Shown in pieces: positions 38,135 through 50,577 of a DNA stretch of 64,000 bases. Position 1 is the first letter of the stretch; each line of letters begins with the position of its first letter. Location: assembly GCF_004327985.1 (NCBI RefSeq), contig NZ_SJDL01000001.1:186001-250000 (forward strand). The letters run 5' to 3'. The notes under the pieces are model-generated. The model was not told where the DNA came from and made no database searches. It worked only from the letters and a program-made list of their open reading frames with translations. The stretch comes from Marinobacter halodurans. GTDB lineage: Bacteria > Pseudomonadota > Gammaproteobacteria > Pseudomonadales > Oleiphilaceae. Made by a program: the position numbers and the translations under genes.

Positions 38135-39169
38135 ATGGATGCCATTATTCTGCAGATCCTGAACGGCCTCGATAAAGGCAGCGCCTATGCGCTGATCGCC
38201 TTGGGCCTGACCCTGATTTTCGGCACGCTGGGTGTCGTCAACTTTGCCCACGGCGCCCTGTTCATGATCGGCGCGTTCTGCACGGTCATTCTCAACAAGC
38301 TGCTGTCATTGGAAATGGTGACCAAGTCCGCCACCGAAACCACCCCATGGGGCACACCGGTGGAGGTCCACACGCCCTACGTCGTGATGTGGTTCGGCAA
38401 GGTGGGCGAAACCATGATCGACTACTCGGTGTTCTGGTCGATCCTATTTGCCATTCCCGTCATGCTGATCATCGGCATTGCCATGGAACGGGGCCTGATC
38501 AAGTTTTTCTACAAGCGGCCCCACGCCGACCAGATCCTGGTGACGTTCGGCCTGGCCATTGTGTTGCAGGAGATCATCAAGCAGATTTTCGGCGCCAATC
38601 CGATTCCACAACCGGCCCCCGACGCCTTCGTGGGCTCGATCGATATCGGAGCCCTGATCGGCCTGGGCGCCAATACCGTGGTCTACCCCATCTGGCGACT
38701 GGTCTACTTCCTGTTCGCGGCGGTGATCATCGCCGGAGTGTTCGCCTTCCTGCGTTTCACCACCTTCGGCATGGTGGTCCGGGCCGGCATGGCCGACCGG
38801 GAGACGGTGGGTCTGCTGGGGATCAATATCGACCGGCGCTTTACGGCGATGTTTGGCCTGGCGGCGGTGGTCACCGGTCTCGCCGGCGTGATGTACACCC
38901 CCATCCTGTCCCCCAACTACCACATGGGTATGGATTTCCTGGTGCTGTGTTTCGTAGTGGTCGTCGTCGGTGGCATGGGCTCGCTGGCCGGCGCCGTCGC
39001 AGCCGGCTTCCTGCTGGGCGTCCTGCAGAGCTTCGCCTCCATGCCGGAGGTGAAAGAGTTCCTGTTCGGCTTCTCGATCGATCAGGTCATCATCTACCTC
39101 GTTGCCGTCGTGATCCTGCTGACCCGTCCGCGGGGCCTGATGGGGCGCAAAGGCATTATGGAGACCTGA
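38135..39169 (+). CDS. HAAT ABC transporter permease (LivH-like)
   Basis: A 344-residue membrane protein of the LivH family. The N-terminus LNGLDKGSAYALIALGLTLIFGTLGVVN is the LivH signature (shown here to residue 35). It contains an insert of about 45 residues between helices 2 and 3 (TKSATETTPWGTPVEVHT). The second half has VVVVGGMGSLAGAVAAGFLL. The ATG at 38135 has AGGGAGA upstream. Longer frames from 38003 lack family sequence. Confidence 0.9.
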   Translation: MDAIILQILNGLDKGSAYALIALGLTLIFGTLGVVNFAHGALFMIGAFCTVILNKLLSLEMVTKSATETTPWGTPVEVHTPYVVMWFGKVGETMIDYSVFWSILFAIPVMLIIGIAMERGLIKFFYKRPHADQILVTFGLAIVLQEIIKQIFGANPIPQPAPDAFVGSIDIGALIGLGANTVVYPIWRLVYFLFAAVIIAGVFAFLRFTTFGMVVRAGMADRETVGLLGINIDRRFTAMFGLAAVVTGLAGVMYTPILSPNYHMGMDFLVLCFVVVVVGGMGSLAGAVAAGFLLGVLQSFASMPEVKEFLFGFSIDQVIIYLVAVVILLTRPRGLMGRKGIMET

Positions 39170-39172
39170 GCC

Positions 39173-40402
39173 ATGCTGAAAACCACCGATAATAAAGATC
39201 GGCTCATGATGATCGTGTTCACGGTGGCGGTGCTCGCCGCCCCCGTCATCCTGGCGCCTTTCGGGGCCGGCTATCCGGACCTGATGCAGCGCTTCGCCAT
39301 TTACGGCATCTTTGCCATCGGCTTCAACCTGCTGTTCGGCCTGACCGGTTACCTGTCGTTCGGCCACGCGGCCTTCCTGGGTGTGGGCAGCTATGCGGCG
39401 GTCTGGATGCTCAAGCTGCTGAGCGTCAATATCATTCCAGCCATCATTTTCGCCGTGGTGATTTCCGGCCTGTTCGCGCTGTTGATCGGCTATGTTTCCC
39501 TGCGTCGCTCCGGCATCTATTTCGCTATCCTGACCCTGGCCTTTGCCCAGATGAGCTACAACCTGGCCTACTCGGTGCTGACGCCGATCACCAACGGCGA
39601 AACCGGCCTGCAAATGGATCTGGGCGATCCCCGCATCCTGGACGCGGCGACCGCGCCCGGTCAGCTGCCGCCACCGTCGCTGTTCGGTCTGGAGATGGGG
39701 GACACCCACTACCTGTCCTTCATGGGCCTGGACCTGCAGTTCAACGTGGGCTTCTACGTCTGCGCCGCGATCCTGATCCTGATGTTCTACATCTCGCTGC
39801 GCATCTTCCGCTCGCCGTTCGGCATGCTGCTGCGAGCGATCAAGAGCAACCAGACCCGGCTCAACTTCACCGGCGTCCACACCCGACCCTACGCGCTGGT
39901 GGTATTCGTCATCTCAGGCATGTATGCCGGGCTCGCCGGGGCCCTGCTGGTTTGCATGGATCCCCTGGCCGGTCCGGAACGCATGCAATGGACGGCCTCC
40001 GGCGAAGTGGTGCTGATGACCATCATGGGTGGCGCCGGAACACTGATCGGGCCGGTGCTGGGGGCCTGCATCATCAAGTATTTCGAGAACATCTTCAGTC
40101 GCGTCAACGATGTGATCGTCGGCAACTGGTTCTCGGGCCTGCCCGACAGCGTGGGGGATTTCCTCAGTGCCATCGTGTCGCCTTTCCTGGGCAGCGGCTG
40201 GCAGATGTCGCTGGGGCTGATTTTCATGCTGGTGATCATTTTCCTTCCCGGCGGTTTGATGGAAGGCGTGACCCGTCTGCTCGGCTGGCTCGGGCGGCTG
40301 TTCCGGTCCCGCAACAATGACGATGACGCCGACGCACCCCAATCCCGGAAACCCCCGCCGGACCAGCGCTCGTCCCGCCCGGCCAGCCCGAAGGAGTCCT
40401 GA
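39173..40402 (+). CDS. HAAT ABC transporter permease (LivM-like)
   Basis: A 409-residue polytopic membrane protein of the LivM family. [20 protein letters not shown] (about residues 54-73) and the C-terminal [14 protein letters not shown] are diagnostic. A periplasmic insert (about 143-180) is longer than in E. coli LivM, and the last 40 residues are a charged, Pro-rich cytoplasmic tail ([16 protein letters not shown]). It starts 3 bases after the LivH-like stop and ends 2 bases before the ATPase gene. Confidence 0.9.
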   Translation: MLKTTDNKDRLMMIVFTVAVLAAPVILAPFGAGYPDLMQRFAIYGIFAIGFNLLFGLTGYLSFGHAAFLGVGSYAAVWMLKLLSVNIIPAIIFAVVISGLFALLIGYVSLRRSGIYFAILTLAFAQMSYNLAYSVLTPITNGETGLQMDLGDPRILDAATAPGQLPPPSLFGLEMGDTHYLSFMGLDLQFNVGFYVCAAILILMFYISLRIFRSPFGMLLRAIKSNQTRLNFTGVHTRPYALVVFVISGMYAGLAGALLVCMDPLAGPERMQWTASGEVVLMTIMGGAGTLIGPVLGACIIKYFENIFSRVNDVIVGNWFSGLPDSVGDFLSAIVSPFLGSGWQMSLGLIFMLVIIFLPGGLMEGVTRLLGWLGRLFRSRNNDDDADAPQSRKPPPDQRSSRPASPKES

Positions 40403-40404
40403 TC

Positions 40405-41166
40405 ATGGCCATACTCGAAGTCAAAGGCGTCAACAAGCGCTTCGGCGGATTGCTGGCCCTGGATGACGTCAACCTGTCGGTAGTGGAAAACAGCATCCAC
40501 GCGGTGATCGGCCCCAACGGCGCCGGCAAGTCAACGCTCCTGAACTGCTTTGTGGGCAAGCTGCTGCCCGACAGTGGCACCATTATGTTCAACAACCACA
40601 GCCTGTTGGGGCTGCCGCCCTACCGGATCAACCAGGTCGGCATCAGCCGCGTCTTCCAGACCCCGGAAGTGTTCCTGGACCTGACCATCCTGGAGAACGT
40701 CATGATCCCCGCCCTGGCGCACCGGGACGGAGCCTTCCATCTGGCGCCGTTCAAATCCCTGTCACGGGAGCACGACATCCGGGAGCAGGCGGAGCGGATC
40801 CTGGGCAGCGTCGGCCTGCTGGAAGATCGTCACCACCTGGCCTCGGCCATGTCCCGCGGCAACAAACGGCGGCTGGAGATGGCCATGTGCCTGGTGCAGA
40901 AACCCAAGCTGTTGCTGCTCGACGAGCCCACCGCCGGCATGTCGCGAGCCGATACCAACAACACCATCGACCTGCTCAAGACGATCAGCGAAGACCACGA
41001 GATTACCTTTGTCGTCATCGAGCATGACATGACCGTGGTGTTCAGCCTGGCCGATCGCATCAGCGTGATGTCCCAGGGGCATGTCATCGTCGAGGACCAC
41101 CCGGACAACATCAAGGGCCATCCGAAGGTGAAGGAAGCCTACCTGGGCACCACCGAGACCGCCTGA
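40405..41166 (+). CDS. HAAT ABC transporter ATPase (LivG-like)
   Basis: A 253-residue ABC ATPase. Walker A is GPNGAGKST (about residues 35-43), Walker B LLLLDEPTAGMS, and the H-loop is VIEHDM. The signature is MSRGNKRRLEMAM rather than LSGGQ, so two positions differ from consensus; urea-type relatives also vary here. It pairs with the LivF-like ATPase downstream. The ribosome-binding site AAGGAG lies in the end of the LivM-like gene. Confidence 0.93.
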   Translation: MAILEVKGVNKRFGGLLALDDVNLSVVENSIHAVIGPNGAGKSTLLNCFVGKLLPDSGTIMFNNHSLLGLPPYRINQVGISRVFQTPEVFLDLTILENVMIPALAHRDGAFHLAPFKSLSREHDIREQAERILGSVGLLEDRHHLASAMSRGNKRRLEMAMCLVQKPKLLLLDEPTAGMSRADTNNTIDLLKTISEDHEITFVVIEHDMTVVFSLADRISVMSQGHVIVEDHPDNIKGHPKVKEAYLGTTETA

Positions 41167-41182
41167 GCGAGGAAACGCCTGC

Positions 41183-41935
41183 ATGAGCGAGAACACCGCA
41201 CACAAGCACGAACACGCCGAACGCAGTGAACCGGCCTACTTCTCGGCCTGGGGCCTGCACGCCTATTACGGTGAGAGTTACGTCGTCCAGGGGGTGTCAC
41301 TGAATATCCATGAAGGCGAAATTCTCGCCCTGCTGGGCCGCAATGGCGCCGGCAAGACCTCCACCCTGCGCGCCATTGCCCGGGTGGATTCGCCGCACCT
41401 GACCCACGGTGAGATCTGGCTGGACCACCAGCCCCTGCACACCATGAAAGCCTGGCAGGCGGCCCGCAGCGGTCTGGCGCTGGTGCCCGAGGACCGCCGT
41501 ATCATTCCCGGACTGACGGTGGAGGAAAACCTGAAGCTGGCCCAACTGGCGCCATCGCCGGGCTGGGAAATCAGCCGCATTTTCGAACTGTTTCCACGGC
41601 TGGGGGAGCGCCGCAACCAGGAAGGGATCACCCTGTCCGGCGGCGAACAGCAGATGCTGGCCATCGGCCGGGCCCTGGCCAGGGACATCAAGCTGCTGTT
41701 GCTGGATGAACCCTACGAGGGATTGGCACCGATCATTGTGCGGGAGATCGAGCGGACCCTGCGGGAAATCAAATCGCTGGGGATCACCACCATCATTGTG
41801 GAACAGAACGCGATCGCCGCCCTGGAGCTGGCCGACCGCGCCGTGATCCTCGACATGGGTCAGGTAGTGTTCGAAGGGTCAGCGGCGCAGGTCCTCGACG
41901 ATGAGGACCTGCGGCATACTTACCTGGCTATCTAA
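41183..41935 (+). CDS. HAAT ABC transporter ATPase (LivF-like)
   Basis: A 250-residue ABC ATPase. Walker A is GRNGAGKTS, the signature LSGGEQQM is canonical and Walker B is LLLLDEPYEGLAP. The N-terminal 20 residues are charged (HKHEHAERSE). It completes the five-gene importer operon and converges on the fadH-like gene with 13 bases between stops. Confidence 0.93.
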   Translation: MSENTAHKHEHAERSEPAYFSAWGLHAYYGESYVVQGVSLNIHEGEILALLGRNGAGKTSTLRAIARVDSPHLTHGEIWLDHQPLHTMKAWQAARSGLALVPEDRRIIPGLTVEENLKLAQLAPSPGWEISRIFELFPRLGERRNQEGITLSGGEQQMLAIGRALARDIKLLLLDEPYEGLAPIIVREIERTLREIKSLGITTIIVEQNAIAALELADRAVILDMGQVVFEGSAAQVLDDEDLRHTYLAI

Positions 41936-41948
41936 GGCATAGCACCGA

Positions 41949-45206
<3,258 letters not shown>

Positions 45207-45226
45207 TAGAATGGGATGAGATGAGC

Positions 45227-45313
45227 TTACATTTCGACAGCGTCGTCGCTGTCATCATCGTCATCGAAATCATCAAAATAGCTGTCCAACAGCTCTTCTT
45301 CATACTCGATCAT
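45227..45313 (-). CDS. Candidate 28-residue acidic microprotein
   Basis: A short frame with ATG at 45313 and an AGGAGA ribosome-binding site 7 bases upstream. It encodes 28 residues, of which 10 are Asp and 5 Glu, including a run of five Asp (FDDFDDDDDSDD). It lies about 150 bases downstream of tRNA-Asp on the same strand and converges on the AraC-like gene. No signal or membrane segment is present. The longer frame that contains it runs back through the tRNA gene and is not credible. No homolog is known to me. Confidence 0.5.
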   Translation of the reverse strand: MIEYEEELLDSYFDDFDDDDDSDDAVEM

Positions 45314-45464
45314 GTGACATTCTCCTTGTCTGGGCCGCATCAAATCGAAACGGGCAATAACCAGACTACAGAGGAGACTATGACCGATGGATGACGAAAA
45401 GATTACAGCGTGTGCCTGGAAGGCGAAAAAAGCTGGAAAGGAATACACGGGAAAGGAAACAAAA

Positions 45465-45541
45465 TGGCGGAGCGGACGGGACTCGAACCCGCGACCCCCG
45501 GCGTGACAGGCCGGTATTCTAACCAGCTGAACTACCGCTCC
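45465..45541 (-). tRNA. tRNA-Asp (anticodon GTC)
   Basis: A 77-base cloverleaf very similar to E. coli tRNA-Asp, with encoded CCA. The acceptor stem GGAGCGG pairs with CCGCUCC, the anticodon loop is CUGUCAC and the T arm is GCGGG-UUCGAGU-CCCGU. It reads both GAC and GAT. Confidence 0.97.
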
Positions 45542-45583
45542 GCGTAGATCGTTGACGCCGTTCAGTAGCGACAACGAGGGCGC

Positions 45584-45611
45584 ATTATAAAGACGCCCCC
45601 GATCATGTCAA
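45584..45611 (-). promoter_or_regulatory. Strong promoter of tRNA-Asp
   Basis: A consensus TTGACA (45606-45611) and a consensus TATAAT (45584-45589), 16 bases apart on the minus strand, are followed by the GC-rich discriminator GCGCCC typical of stringently controlled stable-RNA promoters. The tRNA starts about 43 bases downstream. Confidence 0.85.
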
Positions 45612-45668
45612 CGATTTTTCATAAAAAACTTTCAGGGTGTCCGAAACCGTCTGGTTGCCGGCTATTTT

Positions 45669-46703
45669 CTAGCCCACCACATCCAGATGAACCTCACGCC
45701 CCTGCGCCGCCTTGCGGTACTCGATCGGCGTCATACCGGACCAACGTTTGAAGGCGCGATAGAAGGTGCTCGGTTCGGAAAAGCCGGTGAGATAGACGAT
45801 TTCGTCGATAGACTCATCGGTGGTTGCCAGCAGCTGACGCGCCAGGCGGTAGCGGAAATCCGCGAGCACCTGGTTGAAGCTGGTTTCCGCTTCGGTCAGC
45901 CGGGTACGCAGGGTACGGGGCTTGATATCCAGACGCTCGGCAACGGAATCCAGTGTGACTTCGCCGCTGTCCAGCAACTCGGCCACAATCCGCTCCACCT
46001 GTCCGACGATGTCCTTCTTCTCCAGCCGCGCCACCTGCTCGCTGGCAAAGCGCTCGTGCAACGCCAACAGCTCCGGCTCGGCATGGGAGGACGGGTGCGC
46101 CAGCAGGCTGGCCGGGAAATACATCCGGTTCTCCTCGGCGCCGAACACCACCTCGCAACCGAGCACCTCGGCCACATGGTCCTGGTTTGCGTCCCGCTCA
46201 TGCTCGAACTCGACCCTGGAGCACATGAAGCGATTTTCGGTAATCGACTTGAAGAAGATAATGAGCCCCTGCACGAAGCATTCGTTGAAATGCTTGAGGC
46301 GACGGACCTCGTCCGAGGCGGCATCCAGCACCATGCAGGCCTGGTCGCCCTCGATAAAGAATTCGTTGTTGGCGGCATCGGAAAGCAGCCGCTGGTAGTT
46401 CAGCGCCCGCCGCAAGCCCTCCCCGAAGGTGGGACTACTCAGGAACAGGTACTCGAGGACCTGCCCCTTGTAGGTTGGCAGCACCTGTCCCAGGTGCAGG
46501 CCGATATCGGGATCACCGGACACCTCTTCCACGATCTGCCAGAAGAACAGCTGCGCGTTGTGGGGCGTCCTGAGGTGGGCGGAGTTCAGGTAATCCTCAT
46601 CAACACCGAGGCGCCTGAAGATTTCATCCGTATCCACACCCTTCTGCTTCATGGCCTGATAAATCAGGCGCAACATCACTCCTGCGTCTCGAAGTTCCTG
46701 CAT
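45669..46703 (-). CDS. AraC-family regulator divergent from MaoC-like hydratase
   Basis: A 344-residue AraC-family protein with the arabinose-binding-type sensor domain at the N-terminus and a C-terminal helix-turn-helix pair (VTLDSVAERLDIKPRTLRTRL and IDEIVYLTGFSEPSTFYRAFKRWSGMTPIEYR; each quoted in pieces of the motif region around residues 245-335). It has the same architecture as the regulator at 44163 but differs clearly in sequence. It starts 362 bases from the divergent hydratase gene and may control it. Effector unknown. Confidence 0.88.
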   Translation of the reverse strand: MQELRDAGVMLRLIYQAMKQKGVDTDEIFRRLGVDEDYLNSAHLRTPHNAQLFFWQIVEEVSGDPDIGLHLGQVLPTYKGQVLEYLFLSSPTFGEGLRRALNYQRLLSDAANNEFFIEGDQACMVLDAASDEVRRLKHFNECFVQGLIIFFKSITENRFMCSRVEFEHERDANQDHVAEVLGCEVVFGAEENRMYFPASLLAHPSSHAEPELLALHERFASEQVARLEKKDIVGQVERIVAELLDSGEVTLDSVAERLDIKPRTLRTRLTEAETSFNQVLADFRYRLARQLLATTDESIDEIVYLTGFSEPSTFYRAFKRWSGMTPIEYRKAAQGREVHLDVVG

Positions 46704-47065
46704 ATGATCCCGCTTATTGTTGTGGGAGCTATTGGTTTGCTCCTTGGTAGTGCTACTGCGTTGGCCAGCTCGCCCTGTCTGCCTGACTGGCGAGTCAATG
46801 CCCGTCTACGGCCGGTTTGCGACACTTACCGGCACTCAGGGCCTGGACCAACCCCCTGGCGTCCCGTCTGGGTTATCAACTATGGACAGTTGTACCAGAT
46901 TTTGAGCCATTGCAGTAGCAGCTTGGCTCCCGGAGCCTATTGTCCGGTCGCCCAGCTATCACCGCAACGGTCGCCGGGCACCCCGAGGGGACCAGCAACA
47001 CCATGGCCCAATATGACTCATAATAGATACATTCCACATCATCACAAGAACCGAGTGATGCCCGG
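46704..47065. other. Divergent spacer between AraC-like gene and MaoC-like gene
   Basis: No gene or RNA is seen in these 362 bases. An AT-richer stretch near 47011-47045 (containing CATAATAGATAC) is the likely hydratase promoter. No clean operator palindrome stands out. Confidence 0.35.
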
Positions 47066-47953
47066 ATGAGGTCAGTCAAGATGCAGGATGTGATTTCCTA
47101 CAGGAACCAGCCACCCGCCCTCTGGTCGCTGTACGGCAAAGCGCTCAGGCCCCGGGGTTCCGACACGCGTTCTCCGACCATTCCGCCGTTGAAGGCCGAG
47201 TTGCTGGGCGTGACGACGGAGCCTGCCCGAGCGGCTCGCTACGCGGCTGTCTGCGGCTACCGCAGCAGTTCCCGGATGCCCATGACCTGGCCGCACATCC
47301 TGGCGTTCCCGCTGCATCTCAAGCTGCTGACCGAGAAGACCTTCCCCCTGCCACTGCTGGGGCTGGTCCACCTGCGCAACCGGATCACCCAGCACCGGCC
47401 GATTGCCTATGGCGAGTGCCTGGACATCCATGTCCGCCTGGACAACCAGACCCAGACCGATAAGGGCATCGAGTTCGATCTCGTGACCGAAGCGTTCAGT
47501 GCCGGCCGCCTGGTCTGGGAGGAAACCAGCACCAACCTGTTTCGCCAGTCCGGCAAAAGCAGCGGAGGTGGGCGCAAGGGGCCGCCGCCGGCACCGGAGC
47601 GTCTGCCCCACTCCGCGCTGGTCAGCGCCGGCGAGTCACTGGGACGCCGCTACGGACGACTCTCCGGCGACCTGAACCCGATCCACATGCACGCCCTGAC
47701 CGCCCGTGCCTTCGGCTTCCCTCGCGCCATCGCCCACGGCATGTGGAGCAAGGCGCACTGCATTGCCCTGCTGGAGCAGCAGCCGGCGTGGCAGGATGGC
47801 CAGGTCACGGTGACGGCAAGCTTCAAGAAGCCCCTGTTCCTGCCGGGCAAGGCGCAGTTGAACTGGGATGAGAAGAAAGATCGCTGGGCTTATCAGCTGT
47901 TGAATGAGAAAGGCGATGCCCCGCATCTGACGGGTGAGGTGATCTGGGGTTGA
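47066..47953 (+). CDS. MaoC-type acyl dehydratase/enoyl hydratase
   Basis: A 295-residue double-hotdog protein. The C-terminal half has the hydratase-2 motif: RYGRLSGDLNPIHMHALTAR and FPRAIAHGMWSKAHC, with the catalytic Asp and His in SGDLNPIH. It probably hydrates enoyl-CoA or a related thioester in fatty-acid metabolism. The N-terminal half lacks that motif. ATG at 47066 gives the longest frame; ATG at 47081 is better placed after GAGG and may be the true start. Confidence 0.85.
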   Translation: MRSVKMQDVISYRNQPPALWSLYGKALRPRGSDTRSPTIPPLKAELLGVTTEPARAARYAAVCGYRSSSRMPMTWPHILAFPLHLKLLTEKTFPLPLLGLVHLRNRITQHRPIAYGECLDIHVRLDNQTQTDKGIEFDLVTEAFSAGRLVWEETSTNLFRQSGKSSGGGRKGPPPAPERLPHSALVSAGESLGRRYGRLSGDLNPIHMHALTARAFGFPRAIAHGMWSKAHCIALLEQQPAWQDGQVTVTASFKKPLFLPGKAQLNWDEKKDRWAYQLLNEKGDAPHLTGEVIWG

Positions 47954-47962
47954 GGTCCGGTA

Positions 47963-48107
47963 GGTTAGGCTGACGAAGGAAGCCCAACACGAGCCCCAGA
48001 ATGCCACCCGCATCCAGACCAAACGCATTGGTGGGGCCAACACCGGTAGGAAAGGTCTGTACGGGAGTTCGCCTGCCGGTTGTTGGGCTTCCTTCGTCAG
48101 CCCAACC
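47963..48107. repeat. REP doublet in inverted orientation (REPIN-like)
   Basis: Two 27-base arms (47963-47989 and 48081-48107) are inverted copies of each other with one mismatch, 91 bases apart. Each arm is itself a hairpin (GTTGGGCT / AGCCCAAC in the right arm). Paired REP hairpins in opposite orientation are the hallmark of REPINs, which are mobilised by RAYT transposases. It lies in the 261-base gap after the MaoC-like gene, between convergent genes, a typical REP position. Confidence 0.7.
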
Positions 48108-48214
48108 TTGTGGCTGAAGCGTCGGCTATATTGTACGGTTAACTCGATCGTGTAGCAGGTGCTTTAGCTTCTGAGGCGCCGCCAGGCGCCCCGTATTTAT
48201 TCGAGGCGGTCAGC

Positions 48215-49786
48215 TTATTCAACCGCCTCTTCCGGCTGCTCAGTCGTCACCGGCGCCACCGGCAACGTGAAGTAGAAGCGCGCACCGCCCTCTTCCGGCC
48301 GCTCGAAGCCGATCTCGCCATCCTGCGCCTGGATCAGGCTGCGACACAGGGCCAGGCCAATACCCATGCCTTCCTGCTTGGTGGTGAAGAACGGGTGGAA
48401 CAGCTTTTCCTCGGCATCCTCGGGCAAACCGACACCCCGGTCCGTGACCTCAACACGCACGCACTGTCCGTCGACCAGGGAGGCCGACACCCGGACGGGC
48501 GCCTCGCTGCCCGCGGTACGGGTCGCTTCAAGGGCGTTGCGGATCAGGTTGAGAGCGACCTGTTGCACCTGGATAGGGTCGGCCAGCACCGCCGGTACCG
48601 ATTCATCCACGTCGAGCTCGACGGCCACCTGGTTGGTACGGGCATCCACCTCGGCGAACTGGCGGGTTTCTTCCAGCAGGCAATCCACATGGATCACCTC
48701 CTTGCCGGAAGCCGGTTTCTTGACGAAGCTGCGAATGCGGCGAATCACTTCGCTGGCCCGGTGTGCCTGGGCTTCGATCTTGTGCAGGGTCTGGCGGGCC
48801 AGTTCCCGGTCCAGCTCGTCGGCGGACAGGATCCGGTCGGCAACACGGACATAGTTGGAAATGGCGGTCAGCGGCTGGTTGACCTCATGGGCAAAACCGG
48901 CCGCCATCTCCCCCATGGTCGACAGGCGCGAGGCGTGAGCCAACTGGTCGCGCTGGATGTCCACCATTTCACGGGCCTCATCCAGCGCCCGCTCGTTTTC
49001 CAGCTCGGCGGAAATATCCCGGAAGACCACCACAGCTCCGAGGACCTGTTCATCCTCCAGCTTGGGGCTGGAACGATACTCCACCGGGAATGAGGAGCCA
49101 TCCGGCCGGTACATCACGACATCCCGCTGGTGTTCGGCAACCCCATCGCGGCAGGTGGCCAGGACCGGCAGGTTGTTGCTGCCCGCGTCCTGGGTACCGA
49201 AATGCAGCCGGAAAAAGTTCTGGCCGACCAGTTCCTCGGGCTCGAGCCCAAGCATGGCCCCGGCGGCCGGATTGGCGAAGATAATCTCACCCTCGGTCGT
49301 CAGGCCGTAGATGCCTTCGCTGATGGCATTGAGGATCCGGGTCTGGTCGCTTTCCAACTGGCGATTGCGGGCATGGAGCTGGCGTTCCAGTTGGATCACC
49401 CGGGCATGGGTCGCGACACGGGCAATGACTTCCTGGGCCTGGAAGGGTTTGGAAATATAGTCGGCACCGCCCAGCGAAAAGCCTTTGACCTTGGCATCCA
49501 CGTCATCGAGGGCCGACAGGAAAACCACAGCGCCATCCGCGGTGTCCGGACTGGCCTTGAGCCGCTGGCAGACTTCGTAGCCGTCCATGCCCGGCATCAT
49601 GATATCCAGCAGGATAACCTCGGGCTGGTGACGCTCGGCGAGGGCCAGTGCCTTTTCACCTTCATTGGCGATCAACAGCCGATAACCGCGGTCCTTCAGT
49701 GTCTCGTAGAGCACCTTCAGGTTCTGCGCGTTGTCATCGACCAGCAGGATCGTGGCCTCGTCGCGTTCACTGGCTACTTCAGTCAT
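48215..49786 (-). CDS. Hybrid sensor histidine kinase: REC-PAS-HisKA-HATPase
   Basis: A 523-residue cytoplasmic kinase. An N-terminal receiver domain has phospho-acceptor Asp61 (VILLDIMMPGMDG) and Lys in SKPFQ. A PAS domain lies at about 150-265. HisKA has His300 in GFAHEVNQPLTAIS. The ATPase domain (about 400-515) has the N, G1 and G2 boxes (NLIRNALEA, DRGVGLP, GMGIGLAL). It has no membrane helix. FixL-like in kinase type, but the PAS shows no obvious heme-binding assignment. It follows its partner regulator by 45 bases. Confidence 0.93.
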   Translation of the reverse strand: MTEVASERDEATILLVDDNAQNLKVLYETLKDRGYRLLIANEGEKALALAERHQPEVILLDIMMPGMDGYEVCQRLKASPDTADGAVVFLSALDDVDAKVKGFSLGGADYISKPFQAQEVIARVATHARVIQLERQLHARNRQLESDQTRILNAISEGIYGLTTEGEIIFANPAAGAMLGLEPEELVGQNFFRLHFGTQDAGSNNLPVLATCRDGVAEHQRDVVMYRPDGSSFPVEYRSSPKLEDEQVLGAVVVFRDISAELENERALDEAREMVDIQRDQLAHASRLSTMGEMAAGFAHEVNQPLTAISNYVRVADRILSADELDRELARQTLHKIEAQAHRASEVIRRIRSFVKKPASGKEVIHVDCLLEETRQFAEVDARTNQVAVELDVDESVPAVLADPIQVQQVALNLIRNALEATRTAGSEAPVRVSASLVDGQCVRVEVTDRGVGLPEDAEEKLFHPFFTTKQEGMGIGLALCRSLIQAQDGEIGFERPEEGGARFYFTLPVAPVTTEQPEEAVE

Positions 49787-49831
49787 AAAGTCCGTGCCGA
49801 CTCAGAATGGACGACCATCTTGGCTCGGGAT

Positions 49832-50458
49832 TCAGGAAGCGTCGATACGGTCCTTTACGGACATGACCATGCGGACCAGGTGCGCCAGCGAGTGGGTGCC
49901 CATCTTGTGCATGACCCGGGACCGGTGGATTTCCACCGTGCGCTGGCTGATGTCCAGTTCGATGGCGATGACCTTGTTGGCCTGACCGGCGATCATGCGG
50001 TCCATGATTTCCGTCTCGCGCGGTGTGAGCATGTTGATGCGGCGCATGATCTCCTGTTTCTGGCCCAGTGTCTCGCGCTGCTCACGGTCCTGCTCAAGGG
50101 CCTGTTCGATCTTCTTGAGCAGGTCTTCCTCACGGTAGGGCTTCTGGATGAAGTCCACGGCGCCCTGCTTCATCGCATCCACCGCCATGGGCACATCGCC
50201 ATGGCCGGTCACGAAAATGATCGGAAGGATGGAATTCTTCTCGTTGAGACGACGCTGCAGCTCCATGCCGTCCATACCCGGCATGCGGATATCCAGCACG
50301 ATGCAGCCGGCCATATCGTCGGAATAATTTTCGAGGAAGGCGTTGGCGGTCGGGAAGGTCCGGACCTCCTTGTTGGAGGACTTCAACAACAGTTCAAGGG
50401 AGTCACGTACCGCTTCGTCATCTTCGACTACAAAAACCGTCTCAGTATTCTCGCTCAT
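49832..50458 (-). CDS. FixJ/LuxR-type response regulator
   Basis: A 208-residue regulator. The receiver domain has Asp56 (CIVLDIRMPGMDG) and the Thr/Lys switch residues (FVTGHGD, KPYREEDL). The C-terminal LuxR-type helix-turn-helix reads LTPRETEIMDRMIAGQANKV then ISQRTVEIHRSRVMHKM. It is the likely partner of the kinase encoded next. AAAGG precedes the start. A MITE-like element sits in its upstream region. Confidence 0.93.
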   Translation of the reverse strand: MSENTETVFVVEDDEAVRDSLELLLKSSNKEVRTFPTANAFLENYSDDMAGCIVLDIRMPGMDGMELQRRLNEKNSILPIIFVTGHGDVPMAVDAMKQGAVDFIQKPYREEDLLKKIEQALEQDREQRETLGQKQEIMRRINMLTPRETEIMDRMIAGQANKVIAIELDISQRTVEIHRSRVMHKMGTHSLAHLVRMVMSVKDRIDAS

Positions 50459-50577
50459 TGATTCACCTTTTCCCGTATCGTTGTTCTCAACCTTCCCCGA
50501 CCGGAGCCGGCACCCCGGTCACCGGGCCGATGCGCCCGCCGACGGGGCCCGTCCGAACACCGGCCGTCAGCAGTCAC

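Noticed and set aside
45314-45574. Extension of the acidic microprotein frame through tRNA-Asp
   Set aside because: It would translate the tRNA gene; the ATG at 45313 has its own ribosome-binding site.
46717-47069. Short frames in the divergent spacer before the MaoC-like gene
   Set aside because: No ribosome-binding site or recognisable protein; the region is better read as promoter DNA.
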